Of a stretch of 64,000 nt of DNA, positions 22,368 through 34,360 are shown in pieces (the first letter of the stretch is position 1; the number at the start of each line of letters is the position of its first letter). The stretch is from the NCBI GenBank assembly GCA_025618425.1, contig CM046836.1, positions 21,541,215 to 21,605,214 on the forward strand. Direction: 5' to 3'. This stretch comes from Heliocidaris tuberculata. Taxonomy: Eukaryota > Echinodermata > Echinoidea > Camarodonta > Echinometridae. Made by a program: the position numbers and the translations under genes. A model generated the notes under the pieces. It was not told where the DNA came from, searched no databases, and was given only the letters and a program-made list of their open reading frames with translations.

Positions 22368-22375
22368 TATATCAC

Positions 22376-25058
22376 TGTGTGGTATTCGTACGCCGCTAGG
22401 ATACCGTAACCCATACTAAAGTGGTACTTATCTTGTCATGGACAAAGGCAAAAATGGGTCATGGAAAGTCATGGAATTTGGTTCTTTAATTTCTGTGGGA
22501 ACCCTGATGCATGTATAAAGAGCTGGGACCAGAATATTACCTCGTTATATCAGGAATATTGTTATATCAGATCTCTTTATACCAAGTTTCCACTGTATAC
22601 ACAACAAATTAAAGCTCACAATACCATAAGGATGGTGGTTATTTTACTTTATTGCACTTGCTCAAAATGTATCATGCTTATTTTACACAGAAATATTTAA
22701 CATGGAAGGCCTGTTCCCTTCAAGACAAAAACTAATACAGCAATACAGATATTTGGAAAGAAAAATAATTAAGAAGATGCTTGAAAGAGATTTTGCTTAC
22801 TAGAAATATAGAAACTGTGATGCAGAATGGGTTAAAGTTTGGATATACAAATAAAACACAATTTGCAGTCGAGTGTATACCAAAAATAGATTTGACTATC
22901 ATCGTTATGTGTTGAGTCATTGTAATAGGTAAAGCTTGTAAAAGTACTGTCGGCCCATTGCAATTCATAAAAAATACTATGAATCAAAGTGAGTCTTAAC
23001 ATTATATGGGCAGTGAGAGCACACACCAAGCGAAATATCTCTTTCAAAAATAACATTTGTAGAGAGACTTGGAGCACATTGCCCAACTTTGAAGGCAATC
23101 GAGACACTGAGTTGTACTTCAAACATTTTGAACATAATGGAAACTGCTCTTATATACAACTGAAATATTACAACCTTAATACTTTAATAGTCAATAGCAG
23201 ATGGCTAATTACCACCGATTTAGGAAAAATGTATTATAATTAAAAAATTAGAATAAACAATATGTTTGTAATCCCCTCCACTTTCAACCCCCCTAAAGAA
23301 AACAACACAAAACAAAACAAAACAAAACAAAACAAAACAAAAAACCCCCAAGAACAATGACTCAAAATTGGTTTTAAAAATATGGATTTGAAGATTCAAG
23401 AATAAAGACACAAATCACTGGGCTACTATGAATTATCAAAGTGTATCAATCACCCAAAAATATTTTGGCCTTTATGTTAGGGGTTCCATGTCGCTATACA
23501 TGTACTATATTTGAAATATAAGCTTCAAATATTACCTCTTATAGAGACGTATATGTATTGTAAGTTTAAATACAGTCATGTGAGGAGTCCAGTTGATGCA
23601 TGCTTTTACACTCGCATAGAGTAGGTTGGGCATGTAACCCAAATCCAACTTGGGTTCCGTGAGCAGGGTTTTTATGTAGCCCTTTATTTTTTTCATGATC
23701 CTTAACCGTTAGCCCAATAATAGAATGACAGGTAAAGCTTTTTGAGGTTGATTTTATACATTCCAGCTGTAAGTGAATTTTTTTTTTAGGTGATTGGTAC
23801 CCTTGTATTCACAACCCTAAATTTTGATGCATGAACATTTATAAAAAAAAATAGTTATAAAGCCTAAGGAATCATTCTGTTGCATACTAGGTAACATGAC
23901 ATCCACTATCTTTATCCTACTGCTTGTTTTATAATTCATGATCATTCAACTGTAGTATCAACAGTGCCATCTCCAGACTGGCTGATAACTATGATAAACT
24001 AGCATTTCTCCATGTCTTCTTGGGATGTGAGCTAGAAATTGCATCGCAAACCCATGCATACATTGTAACAGGTGAGAAAACCATAGATTAAACACTTTCT
24101 CTCAGACATCTTGAAGGTACACATACATGTACTCTCTTTTCTTTCCAGCAGACTTTCAATTTTGTTTTCATTTTGCTAGTCCAAGCAACTGTTAGATGTA
24201 ACTATTTCCTACATAATCAGGGAATTAAATTTACAGTGTACTTCAATTTAGACTGTTTCTCCAGCATGAAATTAGTATTCAAAACTCAAGAATACCTTGC
24301 GCCTTCTTAGCCTCATCAGATAATATACTGTCAGCAGGGAAATGTAACTGCTTGAACACAGTTCCAGGCACTTCTTTAAAGCCTTCTTATTTTCATCAGA
24401 TAAAATAAGGTATGTGACATTTCAAAGCAATATGAAATCTCTACAATAAAAAAGCAGGAACTTCACGAAGGAGGCAAAGTTGGGGTTCACTGAGATAAAT
24501 CTGAGGCAGTGAATGCCCTGTTCGATTTTAATTTTAGGATACATTTCACTGAAGTTGGTTATGAACATTCTTTATCGGCAGTAGATTTCTTCATATCTTC
24601 AATATGAAAATAACTTATTACCATGAAATGTTAACAAATATTCTAAAGTCTATTAAAACGAATAAGAGGGGACCACTTATGACAATTGTTTGTATCATTC
24701 AGCCTCCATTCTTATTTTTATAATGAGATATTGATAACAAAATGAAGAGATTCTGCGTGAATGTATAAAATGTGTGTATGATATTTGGCATGCTCAGCAG
24801 TTACTTTGATTTCTGTAAAGACTGTTATGATTTAATTTTTCTTCACACTCTTTAATCAGTTACTCATGGAATACCCCGCCAAGTCATTTGGGCATAATTG
24901 TACATTTCAACGATGCCAATTTTCATGCTGTTACCTGATTTCAGGCTCTAAATACCTCTGTATGGGTCTCTTTTCAGATGAAATGAGAAAAACAAAATAG
25001 TATCATTGATAATTACTAATAATAACATTTTGGGGAAGAATTATTCTTAATTTAGTCG
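22376..25058. other. Intergenic / 3' region of the tepsin-like gene
   Basis: AT-rich sequence with a (AACAAA)-type tract at 23305-23343. Sequence just below 25058 would be the 3' UTR of the - strand tepsin-like gene; the site of cleavage was not identified. The ORFs at 22461-22700 and 22989-23243 show no coding features. Confidence 0.45.
23305..23343. repeat. (AAAAC)n microsatellite
   Basis: About seven AAAAC units following an AACAACACAA lead. Confidence 0.85.
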
Positions 25059-27944
25059 TTATGACTTGCTGCTTTTCATTGCATCTTGAATGAAGCTAAA
25101 GGCATCTCTACTCGCTCCTGCCTTCTGCTTGTCATCACCATTGTCCACAACAAATCCAAAACCTGTGGTTGGTTTCTTGGCCAGATTAATGGGGGTTGAG
25201 GTTGTCCCACTCAACATGGTAGAGGATAGCTGGGGATACATCTCAGAGATATGCTGAGCTGTCATAACTGGCGGCTGTGTGGTCATTCTAGGATGCTGTT
25301 GCGAAGGCATGTTGACCTGTGCTGATGCTGTACTGAGCTCTGAAAGAACTTGGTTTGAAGACTTTGGGTCAGAGGCCTCCTTTTTGGGGGACACCGTTTT
25401 CCAGAGGTCAGCGAACCCTGCCTCCCTGGACATTATGGGATCCATACTAGGCTGGCGAGTTACCTCTGAATCAGCCTCTGAATCAACAAATTTCTGATGT
25501 ACAGGTATTGCTTCAGGGTTCTCATAACTTGCATTATGAACAGATGTTGGATAAATTCCCCTTGTACTCTCCACTTGTGTTTTCTGATTTGTAGCAGAAC
25601 ACGGTGGAGCATCAGAAAGGAGAAATGTTGTCTCTGACAAATTTGAGCTTGGCATTAACTGGGTGTCCATTAGCAGATCTGCAACTGGATGATGTCCTTC
25701 GTCCACTGCCTTATTTCTATTTTCAGATAATGAAGAAATTCCTGACGATGTCTTTTCCCCAGGAGACACTGTTGATCTAGTGGCTACAGTCATACCACTG
25801 AACAGAGATCCTCGAGATGCTTGTGGTGCCCCATCTGAGGTAGGACCTAGATCGCTTGGAAGAGCAGTTTTCACTGGAGTTGTGCTAGCAGAGGATCCTA
25901 GTATTTCAGCCTCAGCATCTGCTAATACTGATTGGGAGATGAGCTGGCTCTCTGGCATCAAGGGCTGATCAAGACTGGTGTCTGCTTCAAGCCTCTCCAA
26001 CTGACGTAAAATCTGAAGGAAAAAAAATCAGACTGAAATCAATCCAAAATTGTCTTTTTTCAACATTTAAACGTCTAAAAGCAACATTCGAGAATAAAAA
26101 CTATTTCAATATTATAAGAGCAATATGCAATACCATTAATTCATCAACAACTAGCACTTTCAGAAATATTTTTAACCAAACAATTTGTCTAGGCATTTTA
26201 ATCTGAATCAGATTCAATATTTATATCTTCTCATATGATACGTCTCTCTAATTCCAGACATCTGTTCTTCTATCTTGTACCTCAGTTGTGAGAGGGCTTA
26301 ATGATTCCTCTGTCTTAAAACAATGAGGAATTTGTGCTATATATTTTTTGCATATATAGGTGAATGGAAAGTCTGAAATCAGGGAGGCAACAAAGGGAGC
26401 TACATCATTCACAAGCTTTGCTGTCTGTTAATTCCTTTTTCTTATCAACTTGAAAACTGTACATTAGATTTTTTTGTTTGCAAAATTTGTATCATAAGAT
26501 TTTTAATGATTTTGAAATATAACCAATTTGAACAGATTTGACTTGAGTTGAAATCCCCTTGTAACTAGAAAGTGGGATGAGAACCATGCAGACCACCTTA
26601 CAAAGAATACTGATGTTTTCAGGTATTAATAAAAATGAATATTCTAACAAACTTATAGTCAGCTCTTTGGTCTACTTTATACAACAACCCAGCCCAGGGT
26701 TGGTCTCAGGTCACAGCGTTCAGATGGTGACATTACAGGGCAGACCCATGTAGATATACATGTAAATCATGACATATGATTGATACCCCCCCCCCACACA
26801 CACACCCTCCCACCTACACACCCACCCTAAGTCACACCCACCCTACCTCACACTGTCCATGCACAAACCCACCCTACAGCACACCCACTATCATGAATAA
26901 TCATGTTCATGATCATAACCATGAAAATTCAATGATATGAATATTCATACCTTGAGAGCCTTTGCCCTGACAGCTTTATCTTGGCTATCCTGCATGGATG
27001 TGAGGTGAGAACTGAGAAGACCAAGAGCTACATCAGATGAGATGAGATCCTCTTTCAGGATGCCCTCGATACCGAACAAGCAACGCTGCAGAATCAAAAT
27101 ACATTGATATGTTAGAAAATCCAAATTAGTAAAAAGTCAAATGTGCATTGCTCTAGTATTTAGGGTCAAGGTAAGCAAAAAACAATATTAAAATTAAGCA
27201 CATGTCAATATGGCAAGGCTGTTTGATACATTAAAATGGGGCAAAAGGGGGGAGGCAAGGGTGCAGGGAGAGGTAAATGTACAAATTAATTTCTAACAAA
27301 ATTGATAGCACTAAAGGTATCAAATGGAATTTCCTGATGTTTCAAGGGAGATTAAAAAATATGTCACAAGTTTCAGTATCATGTTCTATGATGTACATGT
27401 AGTTGTGTTAGTATTAATCCTCATCTGCATTTTCCAGGTGTAATTGGCTATTACATTAAACTAATCTGTTACATACTATGATTAGTAATTCTATGATATT
27501 CAATTTTTTTTTTTTTTTTTTTTACATATTACATGTATTCCAAAAAGTATAAGTTAAAACTTTTGCTTCAATTTTCCTGCAATAGAAGATCATCATTAGA
27601 GGGTGATGGGTATGGGGTGCCCCCTCCTCCCCACATTCCTACTCAAAATTTTTGGGAGCAAATCCATGTTGTTGGAAAGTCTTAAAATTCAGTGGTTTAC
27701 TTTTTTTCTGGTCTCCAAGTGTAGGAATAAGAGGTTTTCACTTTTTGGAAAATTATTCTATTTGCAAACTTGTGACCAACTTTTTTCCCACATTCCAAGC
27801 AGCATTTCACCAATTTCTAAAACCATGCTCCTGCCCTTCAAATGACATTATTAGCATGAATAACTTACTAACTGGTAGCTGTTTGTTGATGAGAGATGAG
27901 AGGTGAGGAGTTCTATCATCTTTTCACAGTTAAGTAATGAGCTC
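25059..27944 (-). CDS. TEPSIN: Tepsin-like AP-4 accessory protein, C-terminal three exons (5' part not found)
   Basis: Three - strand exons join in phase: 27944-27869, 27085-26951 and 26012-25059 (stop TAA at 25061-25059). Acceptors read TTTTTCAG, TTCTGCAG and TCCTTCAG; donors are GTAAGT and GTATGA. The first two exons give a helical VHS/ENTH-like end (NCEKMIELLTSHL, then RCLFGIEGILKEDL, KAVRAKALKILRQLE). The last exon is a long disordered Ser/Thr/Pro-rich tail with GSLFSGMTVA, matching the LFxGM-type motif by which tepsin binds the AP-4 beta ear, and DAFSFIQDAM near the C terminus, resembling tepsin's second ear-binding motif (AP-4 epsilon). In the known family the protein acts on AP-4 coats at the trans-Golgi network. 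The N-terminal ENTH exons should lie above 27945 but I could not locate them, so the gene could be intact with long introns or truncated. The symbol is inferred from motifs only. Confidence 0.7.
26786..26892. repeat. CA/CCC-rich low-complexity tract in an intron
   Basis: C-run followed by CACACACACACCC and repeated ACACCCACCCTA words, with strong strand asymmetry. It lies in the last intron of the tepsin-like gene. Confidence 0.7.
26951..27085 (-). CDS. TEPSIN: Tepsin-like gene, penultimate exon (135 bp)
   Basis: Phase 0 at both ends, 45 codons, reading RCLFGIEGILKEDL then SSDVALGLLSSHL and KAVRAKALK. It is amphipathic and helical, as in ENTH/VHS superhelices. Acceptor CTGCAG and donor AAG/GTATGA. 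Confidence 0.72.
27869..27944 (-). CDS. TEPSIN: Tepsin-like gene, third-from-last exon (76 bp)
   Basis: One base completes a codon, then 25 codons containing SSLLNCEKMIELLTSHLSS. Donor TTA/GTAAGT is a strong consensus and acceptor TTTTTCAG follows a pyrimidine tract. It joins the next exon in frame. Confidence 0.68.
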
Positions 27945-29739
27945 CTGAAAAAGAAAGAGGGAGTAAAGTACTAGTACATGGAAGGTTTTAGCACCCTGAA
28001 AGTTAGATATATCTGCATGATCACAATGGTAGATTGAGGGATAGATCTTTTCTAATAAGAGTACATGTTTAGCCACTTGAAGAAAACATGTTACTGTAAA
28101 GCAACCTACTTTGTGAGGTAGATTAATATCTGTGGCAGAAAGTTGTTTTCTCAAGCTGTGAAGAAATGCAATTTCAAATGCACAACTTTGTCTGGGGTTA
28201 TGAAGAGTAATTATGGATAGATATTTAGAATTATCCTGTGATACATACTCATAATTAATCAAAGTTCTGTTTTGTTTTATTAATATAGAAAAAAATGATA
28301 TAAACAAGAAAATGATTAGAAGAAAACATGAAAATAATAAGAAAATATGAAAATAACAAGAGCATGTTTAGGGCATAACAATGTACCTACATGCAGTAGT
28401 ACAAAGACCAACAAGATCATGCATTTCTTTCTTCTTTTTCTTGTATGCAAATTGCATGTTTTTAAATTTATCTTCAATCTTGTATTTAGTTCATCTTTGC
28501 TGTATTAGCTGACATGGCACACATCCAACAACAATGTATCAATATCAACAGTTCATCACTGATTCAAAATAAAATGGGACTTTTTGCTTATTGTTCTTCT
28601 CTGAAATCTGGTGCCTGATAACCCCAACCTCCTGCATCTATCCATGGTAAAGCATGATCTGTAGGTTGGGCATATAATAGCAGGTATTGTAAACATACAT
28701 TCATAAATCACTATTTGAAACCATGGACACATGATAAACAGATAAGATATCTCCCCGTTGGTCTTGAGTCAGGGAAAGCACCAATAATGATCAAGATCTT
28801 TAGTCCCAACAATAAACTAACCCGCAGCCTACAGGAACCAGGTGGTCCCTGTATCAATGCTATGGAAATTTGGGAATTCAGTAGCCAACGGGTTAATCAA
28901 TTTTTTCAAATGTGTTTTGTGCACAGTACAATCAGTACAATACCTTGGTTCCTAATTTTTTTTGTGGAAAAGGGAATGGGATCAGCTTTTCCTCTTTTTC
29001 ACCTTTCTTTCAAATGAGAAACATACAGGAGCAACAAAGTGGAACTGTGTCCTCTCAAGTTGATGTCTAAAAATCTTCGAGCAGCTGATGGGATTTTTCT
29101 CAAAGACTTTCAAATTCAAGCATAAAGGTAAGCAGTAAAAAAAAAAGCCTTAAATATTTTTCATAATCGAGCTTGATTTGACATTATGGTATTTAAGACT
29201 TGCAAAAACTAAGAACTGCCAATTTCACTGTTTAAAAATGTGTAAACATTTAACAAAAGAGAAGTACCTTTTCTATTCTATTTAAAAAATGGGTTCGTAG
29301 TCATATACGGTTAAACAGCCCCACCTGGTTATTTTAAATGGTTTAACAGCTTTCAAAAAAACATAATCATGACCTGGTCAGCCTTAATAATACTTCTCTA
29401 TGAGAAACAGATAAAGTGATTGTCAATATGATAGAAAATTCAGAAATTATTTAAAGAATAGTCGTATTGCCTACAAACCAAACCCCTTTTCACAGCCTAC
29501 TTTTTTATTATTAAGGTACTCTACAATTTTTCTGGTGTTTCTTATTCAAAATAAGTAACATTTCATTATAAGAATCTATTTTTTTTAAAGAATAGGTTTA
29601 AGAACAAAGTACTTTTATAATCAGTGTACAATATAATAAATTTCAGTTTGAATGACAAAATATTTTGTCTGAAGATTTGAGGGACAAAAAATTGTAAGAA
29701 AAAAAGAGAAAATTAAAAACTTCATTGAATATATGGCAA
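27945..29739. other. Probable upstream intron or intergenic DNA of the tepsin-like gene
   Basis: No further ENTH-type exon was recognised on the - strand. ORFs at 27930-28307 (-) and 28715-29017 (+) lack coding character. Confidence 0.35.
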
Positions 29740-30345
29740 TGGCATCCCAGTAGACCAACAGCCCATGAGACTGGCATTTATGAAAGTTCACTAGAACGAC
29801 AGCCCACGGGACCGACAAAACAATGAAAGGCATAACGTCATGTAGCTCTCAGAAGGGCGTAAGCGCATTGCGCTGTTCTACTAAACACAGACGCCCACTA
29901 TTGCATTAAACAGAAGGTCATTATCATTAAAATACCCGTAATTTCAAAAATTTGATACAAGCAGTTTCTTTAAAAAATTAGGTAGTTACCATCCATTTCC
30001 TCCTTTTATTTGTTGATAAAGAGATAAAACCCTGTCATATTTAAAAATGCTATAACATGTATAGAGCAATCAAAACACCAGAAATTTGCTTTATGGCATG
30101 CACGCTTGCTAATACCCTTCTGCCAGCAACACAACGATAAGGGAAGATATAAAACTGTTGGTCACGTGGGTAGTCGGTTCAGTGAACCTTCTGAAAAAAG
30201 TGGTGCGCAGGCCCTGAGGCAAACATTGTCTGTCTCATGGGCTGTTGGTCTAGTGGGCAATCAGTCTAGCTAGCTTTTAGCCTATAATGAACCCTCCAAA
30301 ATGTTGTCAGAAGGCTATGAGACTGACAGTCAGTCTAGTGGGCCT
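29740..30345. mobile_element. Inverted-repeat element with GACCAACAGCCCATGAGAC ends
   Basis: GTAGACCAACAGCCCATGAG at 29751 is reverse-complemented at about 30233-30255 (CTCATGGGCTGTTGGTCTA). Further diverged copies of the same words (GAACGACAGCCCACGGGAC at 29795, ACTGACAGTCAGTCTAGTGG at 30324) extend both ends. No ORF. Confidence 0.5.
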
Positions 30346-30710
30346 CGATCTTGTGGTCTGTAGCCCTGACAATGTTCTTTGACTAAAAACAAGTACATGT
30401 ATGTAAGTATTTCTGAAATCCTGACAATGGCATCCTTCCCATTTCCTGCATACGTTAATAAAGGTGACGTTCACCCTGAATTCAAATTGATTGGAATAAA
30501 AGCAGAAAAACAAGAGAAACAAGAGAAATGAGAAAAGTCTGATTAAAGAAAATTAAGGCTTACAATGTATGCTGTCATGGAGATTCTTTAAAAAACTGGC
30601 CACTCTAGATCTATAGTCTTTTCATTTATTTTTAAGCTGGTACAAGCTGCTCACCATTTTTTCTCTATAATTTACGCATAATATAAACTTTCTTTTTTTT
30701 TTCCAGGAAG

Positions 30711-31308
30711 AATATTTCCTCATGAAAGAAGACATATCATTGAAAACATATTGTTATATGTCCTCCTCAGGAGAAGGACATACATGTTTGCCTTCATTAA
30801 CAATCATCAAGGAGATGTATAATTTTCATAACTGTGCATTAAAAAAACAAAATTGATATCTCTGAGAGGAGATCACAGAGTTGCCACTTTGTGCAATGAT
30901 ATTAACACTTCTGAATTTCTTACTCTTTACCAGATTTTTCTCACATTTTTACTAACCTGTTTATGTCACAGAAGTTTGATGGGTATCAAAAAAATAATAA
31001 TAATTAAAAAAAAAAATTCCTCCCACAAACAGGAGAAATTACATATTCATCATCTTCCATGCCTGACACAGAGCAGAATTTGGAATATGACATAAATACA
31101 AGATTGAGATCTGATATCACTGAAATATCTGGTGACTATATATTGGAGATGATTCAGATGACTGTACCATTCATCACAATGTACTGATCAAGGAGCTTCA
31201 TGGTGGAACAAACTACATAGTGGAACACCTAATCTTGAGTACTGGCAATGATATTTCATTTCCAGAGGTATTGGCTCTAAGAAATTATGAATTGTCTATC
31301 ATAAAGTA
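30711..31308 (+). pseudogene. Possible decayed coding segments, unidentified
   Basis: After TTTTTTTTTCCAG, 30708 onward is open for about 48 codons (contains EEYFLMKEDISLKTY). After a stop, another frame is open to a hydrophobic stretch (FLTLYQIFLTFLLTCLC) near 30910-30970. After CACAAACAG at 31032, a third stretch reads EITYSSSSMPDTEQNLEYD, then shifts frame near a TATATATT run and continues to LRNYELSIIK and a stop at about 31308. The order of extracellular, membrane and acidic tail-like parts is suggestive, but breaks are many and no family is recognised. It may be chance. Confidence 0.22.
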
Positions 31309-31820
31309 GAGAGGTAACAGCCATATGTAAAGAACTAACAAAAACTTGCTTGAAGTCACATTCACTGAAACACCTTGTTCTATTGCTTGACACACAGTCG
31401 TGAAAACTTTTCATTATATTTCTTTGTTCACAGTTCATTACTCAGCCAATTTATAGTAAACCAATGTTTTCTGGTATCACTTACTTGTTGTATTAAACAT
31501 TCACTTTAAGTCTGGTTTGAATATGTGACATTTCATTTTTGTCAATACTGGAACTAAAGATTGTCTAGAGGATAACTGTTAAATGGTGTTACTTAAGTTT
31601 GGAGATTGACTGTACATTATCTTGTATTAAAGGCATTTTTATCAAAGTTCTTTTTGATAATTTGCCCTAAAAGTATCATTTTCAATCATAAATGCTCTCC
31701 ATATTCATACTTTTTCTGAACATTTTAAATCTGTATTACATGTGTTACAAGTTTCTACAGATACTCTATGGAGAGTAAAATGAAATTGGTTTTAAAAATT
31801 TGCAGGTTTCAGTTTTAAAC

Positions 31821-32831
31821 ATGTATCAATTTTTTCATAAAAATACTGATCTTAGAACAATTTTTCTCTTTCTTTTCATTTTGAATGGATGTCTAAACTA
31901 TCTTTAATCGAAGGGCAGGAGGGAACAATGAATTTCCCGTATCCATGTGATAGTACAAAAGTCACATTGCAATATTCACAAAGACAGCCCTTTTATCAAT
32001 CTTCTGATGATTCATTGCTGTCTTTGCCACAAGATCAGGTACAAAGATTCCAGGTACAGAATAGTGTTAATCCTGACAACTGCTTCCTCAGTCTCACAGT
32101 AAGCAATGTCATGAGAAATGACGAAGGGACATACATTTTGTCTGTATATAAGGATGACCAATTACAAGTTGATAATACATATAGGATTTGGCTAGGCATA
32201 GACTATCCTCCTGGTAAGGCATCATGTGTAGAGGGTGAAGATAAGGGTGGAGACTGGATAGCATTAGAATGTTCAGCTTCAGCTGGAAGTCTATCAGGAA
32301 AGATTGAATGCTACGAGGGTGGTGAAAAGATGCCTCCTGTAACAGACCCCATCAAAAGTGGCATAACTTTGAAACAAACAATTCTCATCAGAAAAGCATG
32401 GCCAACATTCTGTTGTTCTTCCATTCTAAATGAAAACCGAACAAAGTGTGAATGCAATGATACTACATTGTATCTAGCTGATGGTAATAGCAAACTAAGA
32501 TCCATGTCCTAGCACATCACCAGTTACATCAAAATATTCCATTACTGATAAGATCTTTCAAACTGAGTATATTTCAACTACTGTATTCCAAAAAATAAAA
32601 ACAAAAACAATGAAAGAAAACACCTGCAAACCAGTGAATAGTTACATGATTTTGGGGTTTGTTCAAGTCATACTGCTCTTATTCCAAATAACTGTCTGCC
32701 TTTTCAATATTAAACAAAAATACAGAATACAAACTATGAAACAAAAACTCAGAAAAAAAGATCAAGATCTCAAAATTATAATAGATGATCAGATAAAAAA
32801 TGTGAAAATGAAAAATGGGTCTTCAAATTAA
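31821..32831 (+). pseudogene. Ig-superfamily receptor gene 3 with two frame breaks
   Basis: Most diverged member. A signal-like stretch from the ATG at 31821 (hydrophobic FLFLFILNGC) is out of frame with the main ORF (31889-32512), which starts inside the mature N terminus. Relative to gene 2 one base is missing between 31885 and 31905. The main ORF has the full V-like domain (YPCDSTKVTL, DNCFLSLTVS, NDEGTYILSV) and second domain (SCVEGE, ALECSAS, KIECYEGG, FCCSS, KCECND) with all family cysteines kept. Four extra bases near 32495-32498 then shift the frame. The downstream frame (including 32610-32831) supplies the stalk, a membrane helix (YMILGFVQVILLLFQITVC) and a long Lys-rich tail. Retained cysteines suggest recent loss; an assembly error at either site is possible. 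It sits head-to-head with the tepsin-like gene. Confidence 0.82.
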
Positions 32832-33242
32832 TATGAATTAGTTCACAATCCTACGAAGAAAATTACATAGTAAGCCAATGTTATAATTTTGTTCTAATTC
32901 CCGATTTCACACCTTGAATGATCTAAAAAAAAAAAGGTTTTGTAAATCACACTAGTGTTACCCATTTCAGGATGTTTAACACTAACTGAGGAGTTTCAAC
33001 AATATTACATGTATGGTGGTCATTATGAAGCATTTCCTTATATATAATGATAAAGTAAGTGCTAAATATATATTTGACAGTGATTGTACAAATATATGTT
33101 CTCCAATAGATTATATGTTTTTCAGGTGTTGAGAAATATTCATGCTTCTCTATCTCTCTATAAAGCAATAAACTACAACTTTGTCTAGTCTTGCCTAAAA
33201 ATATAAAATTACGCAAATATTTTGTACAAAATTTTGAAAATT
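32832..33242. other. 3' flank of gene 3
   Basis: Aligns with 46912-47280 and, at its end, with 5510-5600 (TCATGCTTCTCT then TA-rich). Marks the shared unit boundary after gene-3-type genes. No gene. Confidence 0.5.
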
Positions 33243-33815
33243 AAAGGCGAATTAAACCCTGGGGGAAAATCAATTTTAATGAAAAGAGAGGATAGAGAGA
33301 AGCAATTTATAAAAAAAAAATAGTTCCATCAAAATCGGTTACGAAATGAGAAAGTCATGAAAGTTTGAAAAGTCTCAATTTACTTTCTATGGTGATCCTC
33401 AAATTGGCAATGTTTCTTCAAAGTGACAGGTTTAGTAGTACAATTCTCCATATGTTTTGTACACAAAATTTCATATTTTCCCCATTATATCTCAAGGTGC
33501 AGCTTGTCTCCTTCTTATGGTGGTGTCACACCTTGGCGTTTTAGCCAGCGTATGCCCGACGTATCAAAATTTCTCTAAAACGTCGGCATACGCTGAACTT
33601 TGATTTTTTTTTTTTTCAACTCTGGGCGTATACTTAGCGTATTCATAACGAGTTGGACGTATACATAACGTATTAGTAACTTATATAGAACGCTTCGTTA
33701 ACTTATAAGTAACGTATTCCAACGAATGCTTAGCGTATTGCCGGCGTACACAACTTATGCCCAACGATAGCCTAACTTATGCATAGCGCGCGGCAGCGTA
33801 TCGCTGACGATCGCC

Positions 33816-33825
33816 TATAAAAAGG
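33816..33825 (+). promoter_or_regulatory. TATA box inside the inner element
   Basis: TATAAAAAGG, the best TATA box I saw in the window, in GC-richer surroundings, 70 bp before an ATG in strong context. Confidence 0.55.
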
Positions 33826-33885
33826 CTGCCGCTCGACTATTCAAATCATAACCGCACTATACATCACCGTATCAACACCACCGCC

Positions 33886-33984
33886 ATGCCGAAGAAAACT
33901 TCGAAGAACGCTGCCAAGAAGTCCCCTGGCCGTGGGCGGGGGCGTGGACGTGTCTTCATGAGTTCTGATGGGTTCCTCCTGTGA
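33886..33984 (+). CDS. Small ORF (32 aa), Lys-rich then Gly-Arg repeat, carried by a transposon
   Basis: The ATG lies in ACCGCCATGC, a strong initiation context, 70 bases after the TATA box. The peptide starts MPKKTSKNAAKKSPGRGRG and continues GRGR then VFMSSDGFLL before TGA. The basic N terminus and GRGRGRGR run resemble an AT-hook or a histone-like tail. It was too short for a standard gene screen. It could be a first exon of a captured host gene or of the element's own lost protein; no clear donor site is seen. Composition here is more GC-rich than neighbouring DNA. Not recognised. Confidence 0.35.
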   Translation: MPKKTSKNAAKKSPGRGRGRGRVFMSSDGFLL

Positions 33985-34322
33985 ACCCCATTTTTATATA
34001 CCAATTCCTCTAAACGTTGTCAATACGCCATTATACGGTAGCTGTAAGTTAGAAACACGTTCAGTAAGTTTTGTGATCATCCGGAGCACGTCAAATACGT
34101 CTTCATACGTCAATATACGTTGGAGTTAAGTTACACATACGTTCAAAGCACGTTACTCATAGGTTAGAAGTAAGTTTTGGGGTACGCTAGACTATATCTC
34201 GACGTATTTCGACTTATGAGTAACTTACGAGTAACGTGTGTGAACGTGTGTCAACGATCGCGTAACTTACCTACAACTTATGGCCCGCGTATGCGGGACG
34301 TATGAGCCATACGCTGGCATAC

Positions 34323-34360
34323 GTCGAAAAATTTTGTGCTTGCACAAAATTTTTCGACGA
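34323..34360. repeat. Perfect 38-bp palindrome in the inner element
   Basis: CGTCGAAAAATTTTGTGC, a TT spacer, then the exact complement GCACAAAATTTTTCGACG. Confidence 0.88.

Noticed and set aside
22017..22414. Several Pro/Gly-rich ORFs
   Set aside because: Produced by poly-C/G runs inside the hAT MITE.
27930..28307. 125-codon - strand ORF as the missing tepsin N-terminal exon
   Set aside because: Composition is AT-driven, there is no ENTH-like helix pattern, and its frame and splice sites do not join the 27944 acceptor phase.
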